This document shows, one piece after another, positions 38,895 through 47,507 of a stretch of 64,000 nt of DNA. The translations under genes were made by a program, and so were the position numbers. The DNA is from Cyclonatronum proteinivorum (GTDB taxonomy: Bacteria; Bacteroidota; Rhodothermia; Balneolales; Cyclonatronaceae): the NCBI RefSeq assembly GCF_003353065.1, contig NZ_CP027806.1:1876001-1940000 (forward strand), given 5' to 3'. A model generated the notes under the pieces. It was not told the DNA's origin. It searched no databases and saw only the letters and a program-made list of their open reading frames with translations. How positions within the stretch are numbered: position 1 is the first letter of the stretch; each line of letters starts with the position of its first letter.

Positions 38895-39261
38895 GGGGAT
38901 GTACTTGGTTTCGACGGGATGGCGTGGGTCGCAGGTTGCATGCCGGGTTTCTCTTTGACACCCGTAAAAGAACAGAGAACCTTAAATTGTAAGTGACAAC
39001 TCTTACTCTTACCGGATGGCCGCCTAATACGCGCCTCCTGTTCCGTTAGCTGCCCGCCTGTTGGCGGCTTTCCGAACATCATCCTTTAACAGGCTATCCC
39101 ACGCGAATGGTCAGGTCGCTTCGGGAGACACTTCACTGACCTGGCGACGGAGCGCTGAGTCAGCCGGCAAACTCCGCCGTAAGATTAAAACCGCTGAATA
39201 AGCATGTAGATATCTGTATGGTTCACCATTTCGGACCCGGGTTCGACTCCCGGCATCTCCA
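38895..39261 (+). ncRNA. ssrA: Transfer-messenger RNA (tmRNA)
   Basis: One-piece tmRNA of about 367 nt that rescues stalled ribosomes. The 5' end GGGGATG pairs with CATCTCC before the discriminator A, and the T arm is GGGTTCGACTCCC. The 5' signature GTACTTGGTTTCGACGGG is present. A tag frame can be read from GAC at 38995 to TAA at 39027: DNSYSYRMAA. The resume codon choice is inferred from the preceding TAAGT. The YSYxMAA ending suits this phylum. The 3' CCA is not encoded (the genome reads CTC). Confidence 0.95.
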
Positions 39262-39265
39262 CTCA

Positions 39266-39303
39266 AAAGCCCTGTAAGCGTAAAGTTTACAGGGCTTTGT
39301 TGT
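39266..39303 (+). terminator. Terminator of tmRNA
   Basis: AAAGCCCTGTAA against TTACAGGGCTTT (12 bp) directly behind the tmRNA, with a T/G-rich tail. Confidence 0.85.
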
Positions 39304-39499
39304 TTCTGATGGGTCTACAGTTTCGCGCTCAAAAATAACCAAAGCCGTCGTAAAATATTCGCGAAAAGATAAGATAGTAACCTGCACCACTGCTACTCGA
39401 TGATCTGTAAATCTTAACAAAGCCCGATCCTAAACACCCTCAGCAAGAATTACCAAAGTGAAGACACCTACCGGACGGGGTGTGACCGCCTCGGTGCAG

Positions 39500-40845
39500 G
39501 TATTCGCCTCCTTACGCCACGGATTAAAGACATCGAACGCTCGGCTCGGGGCTTAAATAATTCCCACAAACTAACTGCAGCCCTGAAAGGGCGACATCCC
39601 ACAGCCCGGGGTGCCAACCCCGGGAATACGGTCCCAAACAAATTGAGCCCTGAAGGGGCGGCATATCATCGGGGTTGGATTTTTCATGCCATGTTCGAAT
39701 TGTGTGCGGATACGGCCGGTAATTTGATTTCTGGAGGCCGTATCTGCCTCGTTCATTCCTTTCACGATTCATCAGGTTGCACTCAAGGTCACAGGCTTCG
39801 ACTGTCATCCCTCACACCCCGCCCCGCAACCTTTTGATTTTTGAATAACCTTAGATGTTGTTCCGAAGGCAAAACCCCAATCAGTCTCTAATTGGGGGCA
39901 CCCCTCTCGAGAGGGGAGTTTTGTATCCCAAATAATAACAGCGCTATAGCCCAAAAATGACACACTGACATACTGTATCATGACAAACTGAAAAAAGGGG
40001 TGCCCGGGTGAGTGCAGCGACCGGGCGGGTTGTGACAGTCCCTATGCCGGTATTCGCCCCCTTACGCCACGGATTAAAGACATCGAACGCTCGGCTCGGG
40101 GCTTAAATAATTCCCACAAACTAACTGCAGCCCTGAAAGGGCGACATCCCACAGCCCGGGGTGCCAACCCCGGGAATGGAACCGAACCCACAAGTGAGCC
40201 CTGTAAGGGCGGCATATCATCGTGATTGGATTTTGTGTCAGAGGTGTTCGAATTATTCGTGCTCATTGCGGATAAGGCCGGTAATTTATTTGGTGGGCCG
40301 TTTGTGCCTCGTTTCTTCCCTTTACGATTTATGAGGTTGCACTCAAGCTCACAGGCTTCGATAAACACTCCCACACCCCGCCCCGCAACCTTCTGATTTT
40401 TGAATAGGCTCATATATTGTTTCGGCGGCAAACCCCAATCAGCTTTTGATTGGGGGCACCCATCTCCAGAGGGGAATTGATAAGCTCAGTTTTTACAGTA
40501 ACATTTGAGCCTTATTTGCATGCTTTTTTTTGAACTCAAAGCCACAATCAGCCCTGTAAGGGCGGCATATCATCGTGATTGGATTTTTACCACAAGTGTT
40601 CGGATTGTGCATGCTCATTGCGGGTAAAGCCGGTAATTTGATTTCTGGAGGCCGTATCTGCCTCGTTCATTCCTTTCACGATTCATCAGGTTGCACTCAA
40701 GGTCACAGGCTTCGACTGTCATCCCTCACACCCCGCCCCGCAACCTTCTTATTTATGAACAGCCTCAGATGTTGTTCCGGCGGCAAACCCCAATCAGCTT
40801 CTGATTGGGGGCACCCCTCTCGAGAGGGGAGTTGATAAGTCCCGT
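39500..40845. repeat. Cluster of large intergenic direct repeats
   Basis: Two nearly identical 117-bp blocks lie at 39510-39627 and 40060-40177. A second unit of about 290 bp occurs three times (about 39648-39930, 40195-40485, 40550-40845). The third unit matches the first most closely and the middle one is diverged. Each 290-bp unit ends with two hairpins: CCCCAATCAG/CTGATTGGGG and the palindrome CCCCTCTCGAGAGGGG (imperfect in the middle copy). Smaller motifs such as GCCCTGAAAGGGCGACAT also recur. Minus-strand reading frames here are by-products of the repeats. No gene lies between tmRNA and 41096. Confidence 0.85.
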
Positions 40846-40985
40846 TTTAACAGTAACTTTTGTGCCTGATTTTCTTTTTTTACTGAGCTGTAAGCCGCAA
40901 TCAGTACCGAAACGAAACTCCCCTCTTGTCGAAAAAACCTTCAGGTTTTAAGAAACCCTTAGGGTTTGATTAGCAAAACATCCAT

Positions 40986-41043
40986 CACAAAAAAAGCGAC
41001 CGGTAAACAGGAAATATGTGCATTTCCTGAATCCGGCCGCTAT
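40986..41043 (-). terminator. Terminator of the alcohol dehydrogenase gene
   Basis: On the minus strand AGCGGCCGG, an inner stem CAGGAAAT/ATTTCCTG, and CCGGTCGCT (one mismatch), followed by seven T. It lies about 55 bases past the dehydrogenase stop, after the 7-bp repeat. Confidence 0.85.
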
Positions 41044-41047
41044 TTTC

Positions 41048-41087
41048 CAAAAGCCAAAAGCCAAAAGCCAAAAGCCAAAAGCCAAAA
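41048..41087. repeat. 7-bp microsatellite CCAAAAG, five copies
   Basis: Five perfect CCAAAAG units and a partial sixth, just behind the dehydrogenase stop codon. It is prone to slippage but outside any reading frame. Confidence 0.9.
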
Positions 41088-41096
41088 AATCTGTCT

Positions 41097-42302
41097 TTAA
41101 ACTTTCACGCGTTCGGTCATTTTGAGAATTTCAACAATGTCGTCGCGGTTCAGCTCGCCGCGGGCCTGCATGGGTTTGCCGAAGCCGTAGGTTGCGATGG
41201 TGTAGTCGGCGATGGCTTCGAAATCGGCTTCATCAACGCCCAGATCGCTGAGGCTCTGAAATAAATCATTGTTTTGCAGCCATTCCTCGAAGCGATTGAT
41301 GAAGGCAAGGGAGGCGTAGGAAACATCATCCTTATCAATACCAAAAACGCGGTCTCCCAGCTGTGCGAGTCGGTCGCGGCAGCGGTCGTTTTTCCAGAGC
41401 CAGCGGAAGTAGGCGGGGTAGAGGGTCGCGAGGCCGCGTCCGTGCGCGATGTTGTGGTAGAAGCCGCTGATGGCGTGTTCGATGGCGTGCAGGATGAAGC
41501 CCGAGGCCTCCCGGCCTGCGTGCTGATAGCCGTTGAGGGCGAGGTTCGAGGCCCAGAGCAGACGGGCGCGGAGTTCGTAGTTGTCCGGCTCGGCTATCAC
41601 GAGCGGCAGGGTTTCGACGACCGTAGCGATGATGCCTTCGCTGTAGCGGTCGGCCAGCGGGGAGCGGTTGCCGCCAAGCAAATAGTTTTCGAACACGTGG
41701 CTGAGGATGTCTGATGCGCCGTCGCGGGTAGTCGCAGGCGGGAGTTCGAGGGTGAATTCCGGATTCAGCCAGGAAAAGGTCGGCTGAAAGAAGGGATAGC
41801 TCAGGGGGGATTTTCCGCGCACGTCCGGGTTGGAAACGACTGAATGCGGGGTTACTTCGGAGGCGGTCGCCGCGGTTGTCGGGATGCAGGCGATGGGCAG
41901 CGCGCTCGTCATGCGGCCCATTTTGTCGCCGCCGAGGGTGTAGGGCCAGATATCTTCGTCATCGGTAACGGCAAGGCCGGCAATGGCTTTGGCGGCATCC
42001 ATGGCGGAGCCGCCGCCGAGGGCGAGCACGACCTCGCCCTTGAATTCCCGCAGTTGTGCCGTCGCCCGGTTGATGGTTCCTGCCAGCGGATTGGGCTCAA
42101 TGCCTTCAAACAGTAAAAGTTCGCAGCCCTGCCCTTCAAGTCCGCGGGTCACCCGGTCGAGGTACCCAAGGCGCTTGACGCTGCCTCCGCCTATGACCAG
42201 AAAAATTTTCTTACCCAGGGAGGCCACATGCTCATAAAATTTGCGCTCTTTGTTTTGTCCGAATAACAGCCGCGTGCGGATGTGTAAATCAAAATCTTGC
42301 AT
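41097..42302 (-). CDS. Iron-containing alcohol dehydrogenase (butanol dehydrogenase/YqhD type)
   Basis: NAD(P)-dependent group III alcohol dehydrogenase of 401 residues, reducing aldehydes or oxidising alcohols in the cytosol. Nucleotide-binding segments are VIGGGSVKRLG and ALGGGSAMDAAKAI, and the metal-site segments are DGASDILSHVFENYL and HAIEHAISGFYHNIAHGRG with the conserved histidines. PTTAATASEVTPHSV is typical for the family. Length and the opening (DFDLHIRTRLLFGQ) match BDH/YqhD-like enzymes, which often prefer NADPH. Monocistronic with its own terminator. Confidence 0.93.
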   Translation of the reverse strand: MQDFDLHIRTRLLFGQNKERKFYEHVASLGKKIFLVIGGGSVKRLGYLDRVTRGLEGQGCELLLFEGIEPNPLAGTINRATAQLREFKGEVVLALGGGSAMDAAKAIAGLAVTDDEDIWPYTLGGDKMGRMTSALPIACIPTTAATASEVTPHSVVSNPDVRGKSPLSYPFFQPTFSWLNPEFTLELPPATTRDGASDILSHVFENYLLGGNRSPLADRYSEGIIATVVETLPLVIAEPDNYELRARLLWASNLALNGYQHAGREASGFILHAIEHAISGFYHNIAHGRGLATLYPAYFRWLWKNDRCRDRLAQLGDRVFGIDKDDVSYASLAFINRFEEWLQNNDLFQSLSDLGVDEADFEAIADYTIATYGFGKPMQARGELNRDDIVEILKMTERVKV

Positions 42303-42489
42303 GGCAGATAGAATAGATTGAAATAAATGTGTGGAAAAGCGGAGCTTCAGAAGGTGTTGAAAGCTTGTTTGTGAAGTCCGCTAAAAGGTGTTTAAATATG
42401 AATCAGGCTTTGAAAACATGCCTGCCATTGTGTATCGTTCTGTCATCCGATTTATGGCTTTATGTCCCGTGTTCACTTAACCTTTTTTT

Positions 42490-43710
42490 ATGATTCCTCC
42501 GCTTTTAACCCAACAGCTCAAACAGCGCGCAACCGAACTTATGCCGGATATGATTCAGTGGCGACGCCATCTGCATCAGCATCCTGAAATCAGCTACAAG
42601 GAATTCGAAACAACCAAATGGCTCACGACCCGGCTTGAAGAAATGGGCTTCGAAGTGCATCATCCGACAGAAACCGGCTGTGTGGCGGTCATCCGTGGGA
42701 AGGCGCCGCAAAGCCGCGTTGTGGCGCTGCGTGCTGATATTGACGCGCTCGCAATGGAGGAAACCGGCGTCGCCAAAGCGGATTTCCGCTCTAAAAACCC
42801 CGGTGCGGCGCATTGCTGCGGACACGACGCGCACACGGCCAACCTGCTCGGCTGTGCGCGGATGCTCTCCGATTTGCGCGATCAGCTCGAAGGCACAGTC
42901 GTGCTTGTGTTTCAGCCGGGGGAGGAAAAGCTGCCCGGCGGCGGACGCCTGATTTCGGAATCGGGCATCCTGCACACCCTCGGCGTACAGGCGATCTATG
43001 GGCTGCATACGAGCCCGGCACACGCGCCGGGACAAATTGGCGTCATCAAAGGTCCGATGATGGCCCGGCCCGATGAGTTCGCACTCGATCTGATCGGCAA
43101 AGGCGGACACGCCGCGGCTCCGCATCTTGCCATCGATCCCATCGTGATGGCGGCACAGTTCGTGAGCGCGGTGCAGACGGTGCGCAGCCGCAGCATCAAT
43201 CCGCTGGAACCGGTTGTGGTTACGGTCGGGAAAATCAACGGGGGCACGGCGCACAATGTCATCCCCGAAAAGGTGAGCATGCTCGGCACGATTCGCAGCT
43301 TCAGCCGGGAGACTTCCAACTTCATCGCGCAGCGCATCGAGGCCATCGCCGCGGGCATTGCGCAGGGCGCCGGCGGGAGTTATTCTTTTAAATATGATGA
43401 AGGCTACCCGGCCGTCATCAATACCGATTGGGCGACCGACGTAATCGTGGATGTAGCCGAAACCCTGCACGGTCCGGATACCGCCCTTTGGATGCCAGAA
43501 CCCGTGATGGGCGGCGAGGATTTCGCTTTCTATCTCGAGCACTTCCCCGGTGCCTTCTTCTTGCTCGGGACCGGCAGCGCCAAAGCCGATTCGCTCTGGT
43601 CGTGGCACCATCCGCGCTATAATATTGATGAGGATGCCTTCGTGACCGGCGCTTCGATGATGGCCGGAATCGCGCTTCATGCCGGTGCAACGGGAGGCAA
43701 CCATGGCTGA
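42490..43710 (+). CDS. M20-family amidohydrolase (hippurate/IAA-amino-acid hydrolase type)
   Basis: Metal-dependent aminoacylase of 406 residues that cleaves N-acyl amino acids or similar amides. Metal-site segments CGHDAHTANLLG (about 110-121) and GEEKLPGGGRLI, plus GLHTSPAHAPGQIGV and VMGGEDFAFYLEHFPG, match the family from N to C terminus. Dimerisation domain about residues 185-300. No signal peptide. It overlaps the WbuC-like gene by 8 bases and heads a three-gene unit with it and the FAD oxidoreductase. Confidence 0.92.
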   Translation: MIPPLLTQQLKQRATELMPDMIQWRRHLHQHPEISYKEFETTKWLTTRLEEMGFEVHHPTETGCVAVIRGKAPQSRVVALRADIDALAMEETGVAKADFRSKNPGAAHCCGHDAHTANLLGCARMLSDLRDQLEGTVVLVFQPGEEKLPGGGRLISESGILHTLGVQAIYGLHTSPAHAPGQIGVIKGPMMARPDEFALDLIGKGGHAAAPHLAIDPIVMAAQFVSAVQTVRSRSINPLEPVVVTVGKINGGTAHNVIPEKVSMLGTIRSFSRETSNFIAQRIEAIAAGIAQGAGGSYSFKYDEGYPAVINTDWATDVIVDVAETLHGPDTALWMPEPVMGGEDFAFYLEHFPGAFFLLGTGSAKADSLWSWHHPRYNIDEDAFVTGASMMAGIALHAGATGGNHG

Positions 43711-44245
43711 TCGTGATAAAGCAGGGGGCAGACCTGCTCCCAAAAAGCTGGCACTCGAGAATTTTTCAGGGGATGTATTTGTGCTGGATGACGACCTCCT
43801 GGCCCGAGGCTCACAGGCTGCGGCGGAGAGTCCGCGCCTGCGCATCATCTACCCGGTGCAGCGCACGCAGGGCGACCTCGTACAGCGGCTGCTCAACTTC
43901 ATGCAACCCGGCACCTACGTGATGCCGCACATGCACCCGATGCCGCACGCGACCGAGAGCATCATCCTGTACCGGGGCGCGATTCAGTTCTACATTTTTA
44001 ACGACACCGGTGCCGTAACCCACAGCTTCCGGCTGGAAGCGGGACGGCCCAACTGCATGGTTGATATTAGTCCGCGGGTATGGCACAGCTTCGAAGTGCT
44101 CGAAAAAGACACCGTGCTCATCGAATTCAAAAAAGGCCCTTATGACGCCCAAACCGATAAAGTATTCGCGGAATGGGCGCCGGAAGAAGACAGCGGCGAA
44201 ACCGAAGCCTTCCTGAACCGCCTGCGCCTGCGAAATACGCACTAA
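43703..44245 (+). CDS. Cupin-fold metalloprotein, WbuC family
   Basis: About 180 residues from the ATG at 43703, which overlaps the M20 stop by 8 bases. An earlier in-frame ATG at 43679 is possible. The metal-binding cupin motif is visible in MPHMHPMPHATESIILYRG, and the second cupin motif in VDISPRVWHSFEVLEKDTVL. WbuC proteins are small cupins of uncertain role that are often near sugar or O-antigen genes. Here the context is amino-acid/amide catabolism. Assignment is from the pattern of the cupin motifs. Confidence 0.75.
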   Translation: MADRDKAGGRPAPKKLALENFSGDVFVLDDDLLARGSQAAAESPRLRIIYPVQRTQGDLVQRLLNFMQPGTYVMPHMHPMPHATESIILYRGAIQFYIFNDTGAVTHSFRLEAGRPNCMVDISPRVWHSFEVLEKDTVLIEFKKGPYDAQTDKVFAEWAPEEDSGETEAFLNRLRLRNTH

Positions 44246-44286
44246 TCAGCGGCACCCCTCTCATTGCAATAACAAAAGGACTTTAG

Positions 44287-45405
44287 ATGATTTTCAAAAA
44301 TATCACACAGCGGAGCTGGTGGGAAAAAGATGTGCTGGCCCGGCCTGCTGATCTGCTCATCGTGGGCTCCGGGATCACCGGACTCTCAACCGCGCTCTTC
44401 TATCGAAGGATGTACCCTGACAGCCGCGTGATGGTGCTCGACCGAGGATTCTGGCCGACCGGCGCAACCGGGCGCAATGCGGGATTTGCCTGTTTTGGCT
44501 CAGCCGGAGAGCTGCTCGATGATCTCCATCAGGAGCCCGAAGCCGGGGTTAAAGCCCGCCTGCGGATGCGCTTCGAAGGCCTCGAGCTGCTCAAAACCGA
44601 GCTCGGCACCGACGCCATCGGCTACGAAATGACCGGCGGCTATGAAATCTTTGATGACATCTCCGACCCCCATTTCCGGGAAAGCGTCGCCAACCTGAAG
44701 CGCTTCAGCGGCTGGGTTGAAGAAATCACCGGCTTGCCCGATACCTACGAAGTGCGCGACATCAACAGCTTTCCGTCCATTTTCAACCGGCTCGAAGGCT
44801 ACCTGCACAGCGGCAAAATGCTGCAAGCGCTCGTCCGCAAAGCGAACGAAGCCGGGGTTGAAATCCGCTGGAACACGCCCGTTGCGGAAGTCAAAAGCAA
44901 CGGCGTTGTGCTGCAGGATGGCCTGGTGTTGCAGGCTGGCGCTGTCCTCTGCGCGACCAACGGCTACACCTCAACCCTCGAGTCTGGCACAACCGTGAAG
45001 CCCGCCCGCGGCTACGTGTTCGTGACCAAACCTCTCCAAAACCTGCCCTGGCATGGCAGCTGTCACTACAACCGCGGCTACGTCTATTTCCGCGACCTCG
45101 GCGACCGGCTCCTCATCGGCGGTGCCCGCGACGTGGACAAAGCGGGGGAGGAGTCCATCCGCAACGAAATCAATCCAAAAATCAAAAACTGGCTGGTGAG
45201 CTTCGTCAACGAAAAGCTCGGCATCGACCCAGACTGGGAGATCGAGCAGGAATGGACCGGCGTGATGGGCTTCGGCGCAACCAAAACCCCCGAGTGCACC
45301 CGTCACGAAAACGGCGTGTATGTCGCCGCCGGCCTCGGCGGCATGGGCGTAGCCCTCGGCATGAAGCTCGGTCAGCAAGCCGCAACGATGATAGCGAAAT
45401 CGTAG
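44287..45405 (+). CDS. FAD-dependent oxidoreductase (DAO family)
   Basis: 372-residue flavoprotein oxidase or dehydrogenase. The FAD-binding Rossmann motif is LLIVGSGITGLSTALF (about 24-39), followed by GATGRNAGFACFGSAGEL, a segment like that of gamma-glutamylputrescine oxidase-type enzymes. The C-terminal FAD contact is YVAAGLGGMGVALGMK. It probably oxidises an amino acid or amine. The gene starts 41 bases after the WbuC-like gene, consistent with one unit with the M20 hydrolase: amide cleavage, then amine oxidation. Substrate unknown. Confidence 0.88.
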   Translation: MIFKNITQRSWWEKDVLARPADLLIVGSGITGLSTALFYRRMYPDSRVMVLDRGFWPTGATGRNAGFACFGSAGELLDDLHQEPEAGVKARLRMRFEGLELLKTELGTDAIGYEMTGGYEIFDDISDPHFRESVANLKRFSGWVEEITGLPDTYEVRDINSFPSIFNRLEGYLHSGKMLQALVRKANEAGVEIRWNTPVAEVKSNGVVLQDGLVLQAGAVLCATNGYTSTLESGTTVKPARGYVFVTKPLQNLPWHGSCHYNRGYVYFRDLGDRLLIGGARDVDKAGEESIRNEINPKIKNWLVSFVNEKLGIDPDWEIEQEWTGVMGFGATKTPECTRHENGVYVAAGLGGMGVALGMKLGQQAATMIAKS

Positions 45406-45428
45406 GGGCGGGCCTGTGTGCCCGCCCC
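45405..45428 (+). terminator. GC-rich hairpin at the end of the FAD oxidoreductase gene
   Basis: GGGGCGGGC against GCCCGCCCC (9 bp, 6-base loop) starting at the stop codon. There is no T tail, so it may be an intergenic hairpin repeat that only impedes transcription. Confidence 0.5.
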
Positions 45429-45587
45429 GGACGCGCTTTATGCGATGATGGAACGCGGATGGGAGGTACGCGAAGACGCGAAGAAGGCGCGAAGTTCGCG
45501 ACGCGATGATTGAGCGCAGGTTATATGGATGGAGCGGGATTGACGCGGATTGTTCATAGTCGAATCAACCTCCCAGGCCTGAATACT

Positions 45588-45733
45588 AGATCCTTCGACT
45601 CCGACTTCGCTGCGCTCCGTCTTTGCTCAGGATGACAGGGGCATTTCCTGAAACCCCTGCGCGGCCAGCCGCGCCGTTTGATCTCATGCGGCGCCTGTCA
45701 TCCTGAGCGGAGCGCAGCGGAGTCGAAGGATCT
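45588..45733. repeat. Long inverted-repeat element, copy 2
   Basis: Left arm AGATCCTTCGACTCCG..CAGGATGACAG (45588-45638) pairs with the right arm CTGTCATCCTGAGCGG..CGAAGGATCT (45695-45733). The left arm carries small insertions and the centre has GCGCGGC/GCCGCGC. Same family as at 28.6 kb. The rest of the gap to 46068 shows no gene. Confidence 0.85.
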
Positions 45734-46068
45734 CGTAGGGCAGGGCTCCGGTGCGGGGTCTCCGACGGTCGCGTCATGCCTGCGGCATTCCGGGAATTGG
45801 GTGGGGTTGTTCGATTTTCAACCCAGAGGGCGTCCCTACAGGACGCTCCGAATTCCGGCATTTCAGGCCAAAATGGCGATCAACCCTGAACGGGTGAAAT
45901 GATTGTAGCAAAAAAAGTCCATCCCATTTCACAGGAATTAACACCTCGATTTTGTAAAATAGATCGTTGTGTCAGCCTCAAAATTAAGTGTTAGCGACTA
46001 AACCATTCATCTTAATAAAAACTAAAATGTTAGCGATTTGTTCAAGGACTGTTTATCCCAAAAACCTC

Positions 46069-46842
46069 ATGCCGCATTTATTGAGCGCAGTTTTACTGTT
46101 CATCCTGATGCTTCCCGATCCTGCGCAGGGCTGGGGACGTACGGGGCATTTCATCACCGGGGAGATTGCGCAGCGGCACCTCACGCCGGAAGCCGCGGCG
46201 CACGTAGAGCGCATCCTGGGTGAAACAAGTCTGGCCGTTGCAACGGTCTGGATGGATCAGGTCCGGTCGCAGGATGCCTTCCGGCACACCGCTGACTGGC
46301 ACTGGGTCACCATCCCTGACGGCATGCGCTACGAAGAAGCTGAGCACAACCCGAACGGCGATGTTGTAGAAGCCTTTGAGCGGCAAATCGCGGCGCTCAA
46401 ATCCGGCGAACTTTCACCCGAAGAAGAGCGCGACGCTTTTCGCATGGTCATTCACATGATTGGCGACATGCATCAGCCGCTGCACGTTGGCACAGGCGAG
46501 GACCGCGGCGGAAATGACGTGCGGGTGCAATGGCTCGGCAACCGCTCCAACCTGCACCGCGTCTGGGATACCGACATGATCGAATCCTGGGGACTTACCA
46601 CAACGCAGTTCACCGACGCCCTCCTCATTCTGGATGAGGAAACCATCGCAGCCTGGAAACAGGGCGGGCCTCGTGACTGGGCGCATGAATCCATGGTGTA
46701 CCGAAGCGACATCTACGACCTGCCCGAAAACCTCGAACTCGGCTGGGAGTACCGCAACCGCAACTTCCATATTGTCGAAAAACGCCTCCTTCAGTCCGGC
46801 CTTCGGATTGCGATGGTGATTAATGAGATTTATGGGAGCTAA
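46069..46842 (+). CDS. Secreted S1/P1-type nuclease
   Basis: Zinc-dependent single-strand nuclease of about 257 residues from the ATG at 46069. This start makes a compact signal peptide (LLSAVLLFILMLPDPAQG) cleaved just before the invariant N-terminal tryptophan of WGRTGHFITGEIA, which itself binds zinc. Earlier in-frame ATGs at 45988 and 46027 are less suitable. Further zinc-ligand segments: HTADWHWV, MVIHMIGDMHQPLHVG, GGNDVRVQW, NLHRVWDTDMIE. It acts outside the cytoplasm, probably for nucleotide or phosphate scavenging. Length is normal for the family. Confidence 0.93.
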   Translation: MPHLLSAVLLFILMLPDPAQGWGRTGHFITGEIAQRHLTPEAAAHVERILGETSLAVATVWMDQVRSQDAFRHTADWHWVTIPDGMRYEEAEHNPNGDVVEAFERQIAALKSGELSPEEERDAFRMVIHMIGDMHQPLHVGTGEDRGGNDVRVQWLGNRSNLHRVWDTDMIESWGLTTTQFTDALLILDEETIAAWKQGGPRDWAHESMVYRSDIYDLPENLELGWEYRNRNFHIVEKRLLQSGLRIAMVINEIYGS

Positions 46843-46947
46843 TCACCCGCCTCCAACGAAATTACGATCGCCTGATCTGCGTTGATAAGTCAGGGAAATT
46901 GTCAGTACATTTACCCTGACAAGTGCTATGCAGATCAAAATTAACTT

Positions 46948-47442
46948 ATGAAAATCGGCCTCATCTCAGATACGCATTCTTACCTCGATCCGCAGGTGGC
47001 GGAGTACTTCGCGGGGTGCGATGAAATATGGCATGCCGGAGATTTCGGCACGCTCAAAATTGCAGAAGAACTTCAGCAACTCGCGCCGCTCCGGGGCGTT
47101 TACGGCAACATAGACGGACAGGACATCCGGCAGCTTTATCCGCACAGCCTGCGTTTTGCGTGCGAAGGCGTCAACGTATTTATGACCCATATCGGGGGCA
47201 ATCCGGGCCGCTATGCCATCCCCATTCGCAAGGAACTCTACGGCAACCCGCCTGATCTGTTTATCTGCGGACACAGTCACATCCTAAAAATAGCCCGCGA
47301 CAAAGAGGCGGGAAATCTGCTGTTCATGAATCCCGGTGCCGCCGGCCGGCATGGCTTTCAGGTAGAGCGCACTCTCGTTCGGTTTCAGGTGGAGGCCGGA
47401 AAACTCTTCGACGTACAGGTCATCATCCTCGGAAAACGCTGA
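46948..47442 (+). CDS. YfcE/MJ0936-type metallophosphoesterase
   Basis: Cytosolic phosphodiesterase of 164 residues with the complete metal-binding set: GLISDTHSYLD (D and H), IWHAGDFG, GVYGNIDG (N), MTHIGG and FICGHSHI. Length and order match the YfcE family, which cleaves model phosphodiesters in vitro with unclear natural substrates. It lies 65 bases ahead of the dehydrogenase gene and may be co-transcribed with it. Confidence 0.92.
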   Translation: MKIGLISDTHSYLDPQVAEYFAGCDEIWHAGDFGTLKIAEELQQLAPLRGVYGNIDGQDIRQLYPHSLRFACEGVNVFMTHIGGNPGRYAIPIRKELYGNPPDLFICGHSHILKIARDKEAGNLLFMNPGAAGRHGFQVERTLVRFQVEAGKLFDVQVIILGKR

Positions 47443-47507
47443 GCGGCAAGCCCGAAAGCCGGAAGCCAATCATTCCTATCCCGACCTTTTAACCTATTCA
47501 TACCCAA

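Noticed and set aside
39524..40431. Two similar minus-strand frames (94 and 129 residues) behind tmRNA
   Set aside because: Their similarity comes from the intergenic repeat blocks. No start signal or domain is seen.
41048..41087. Possible second small CRISPR array
   Set aside because: Uninterrupted 7-bp units without spacers: a microsatellite.
42505..43848. 447-residue frame opposite the M20 hydrolase, longer than the real gene
   Set aside because: Low-complexity Arg/His/Ala composition and no motif. The sense frame has full catalytic motifs.
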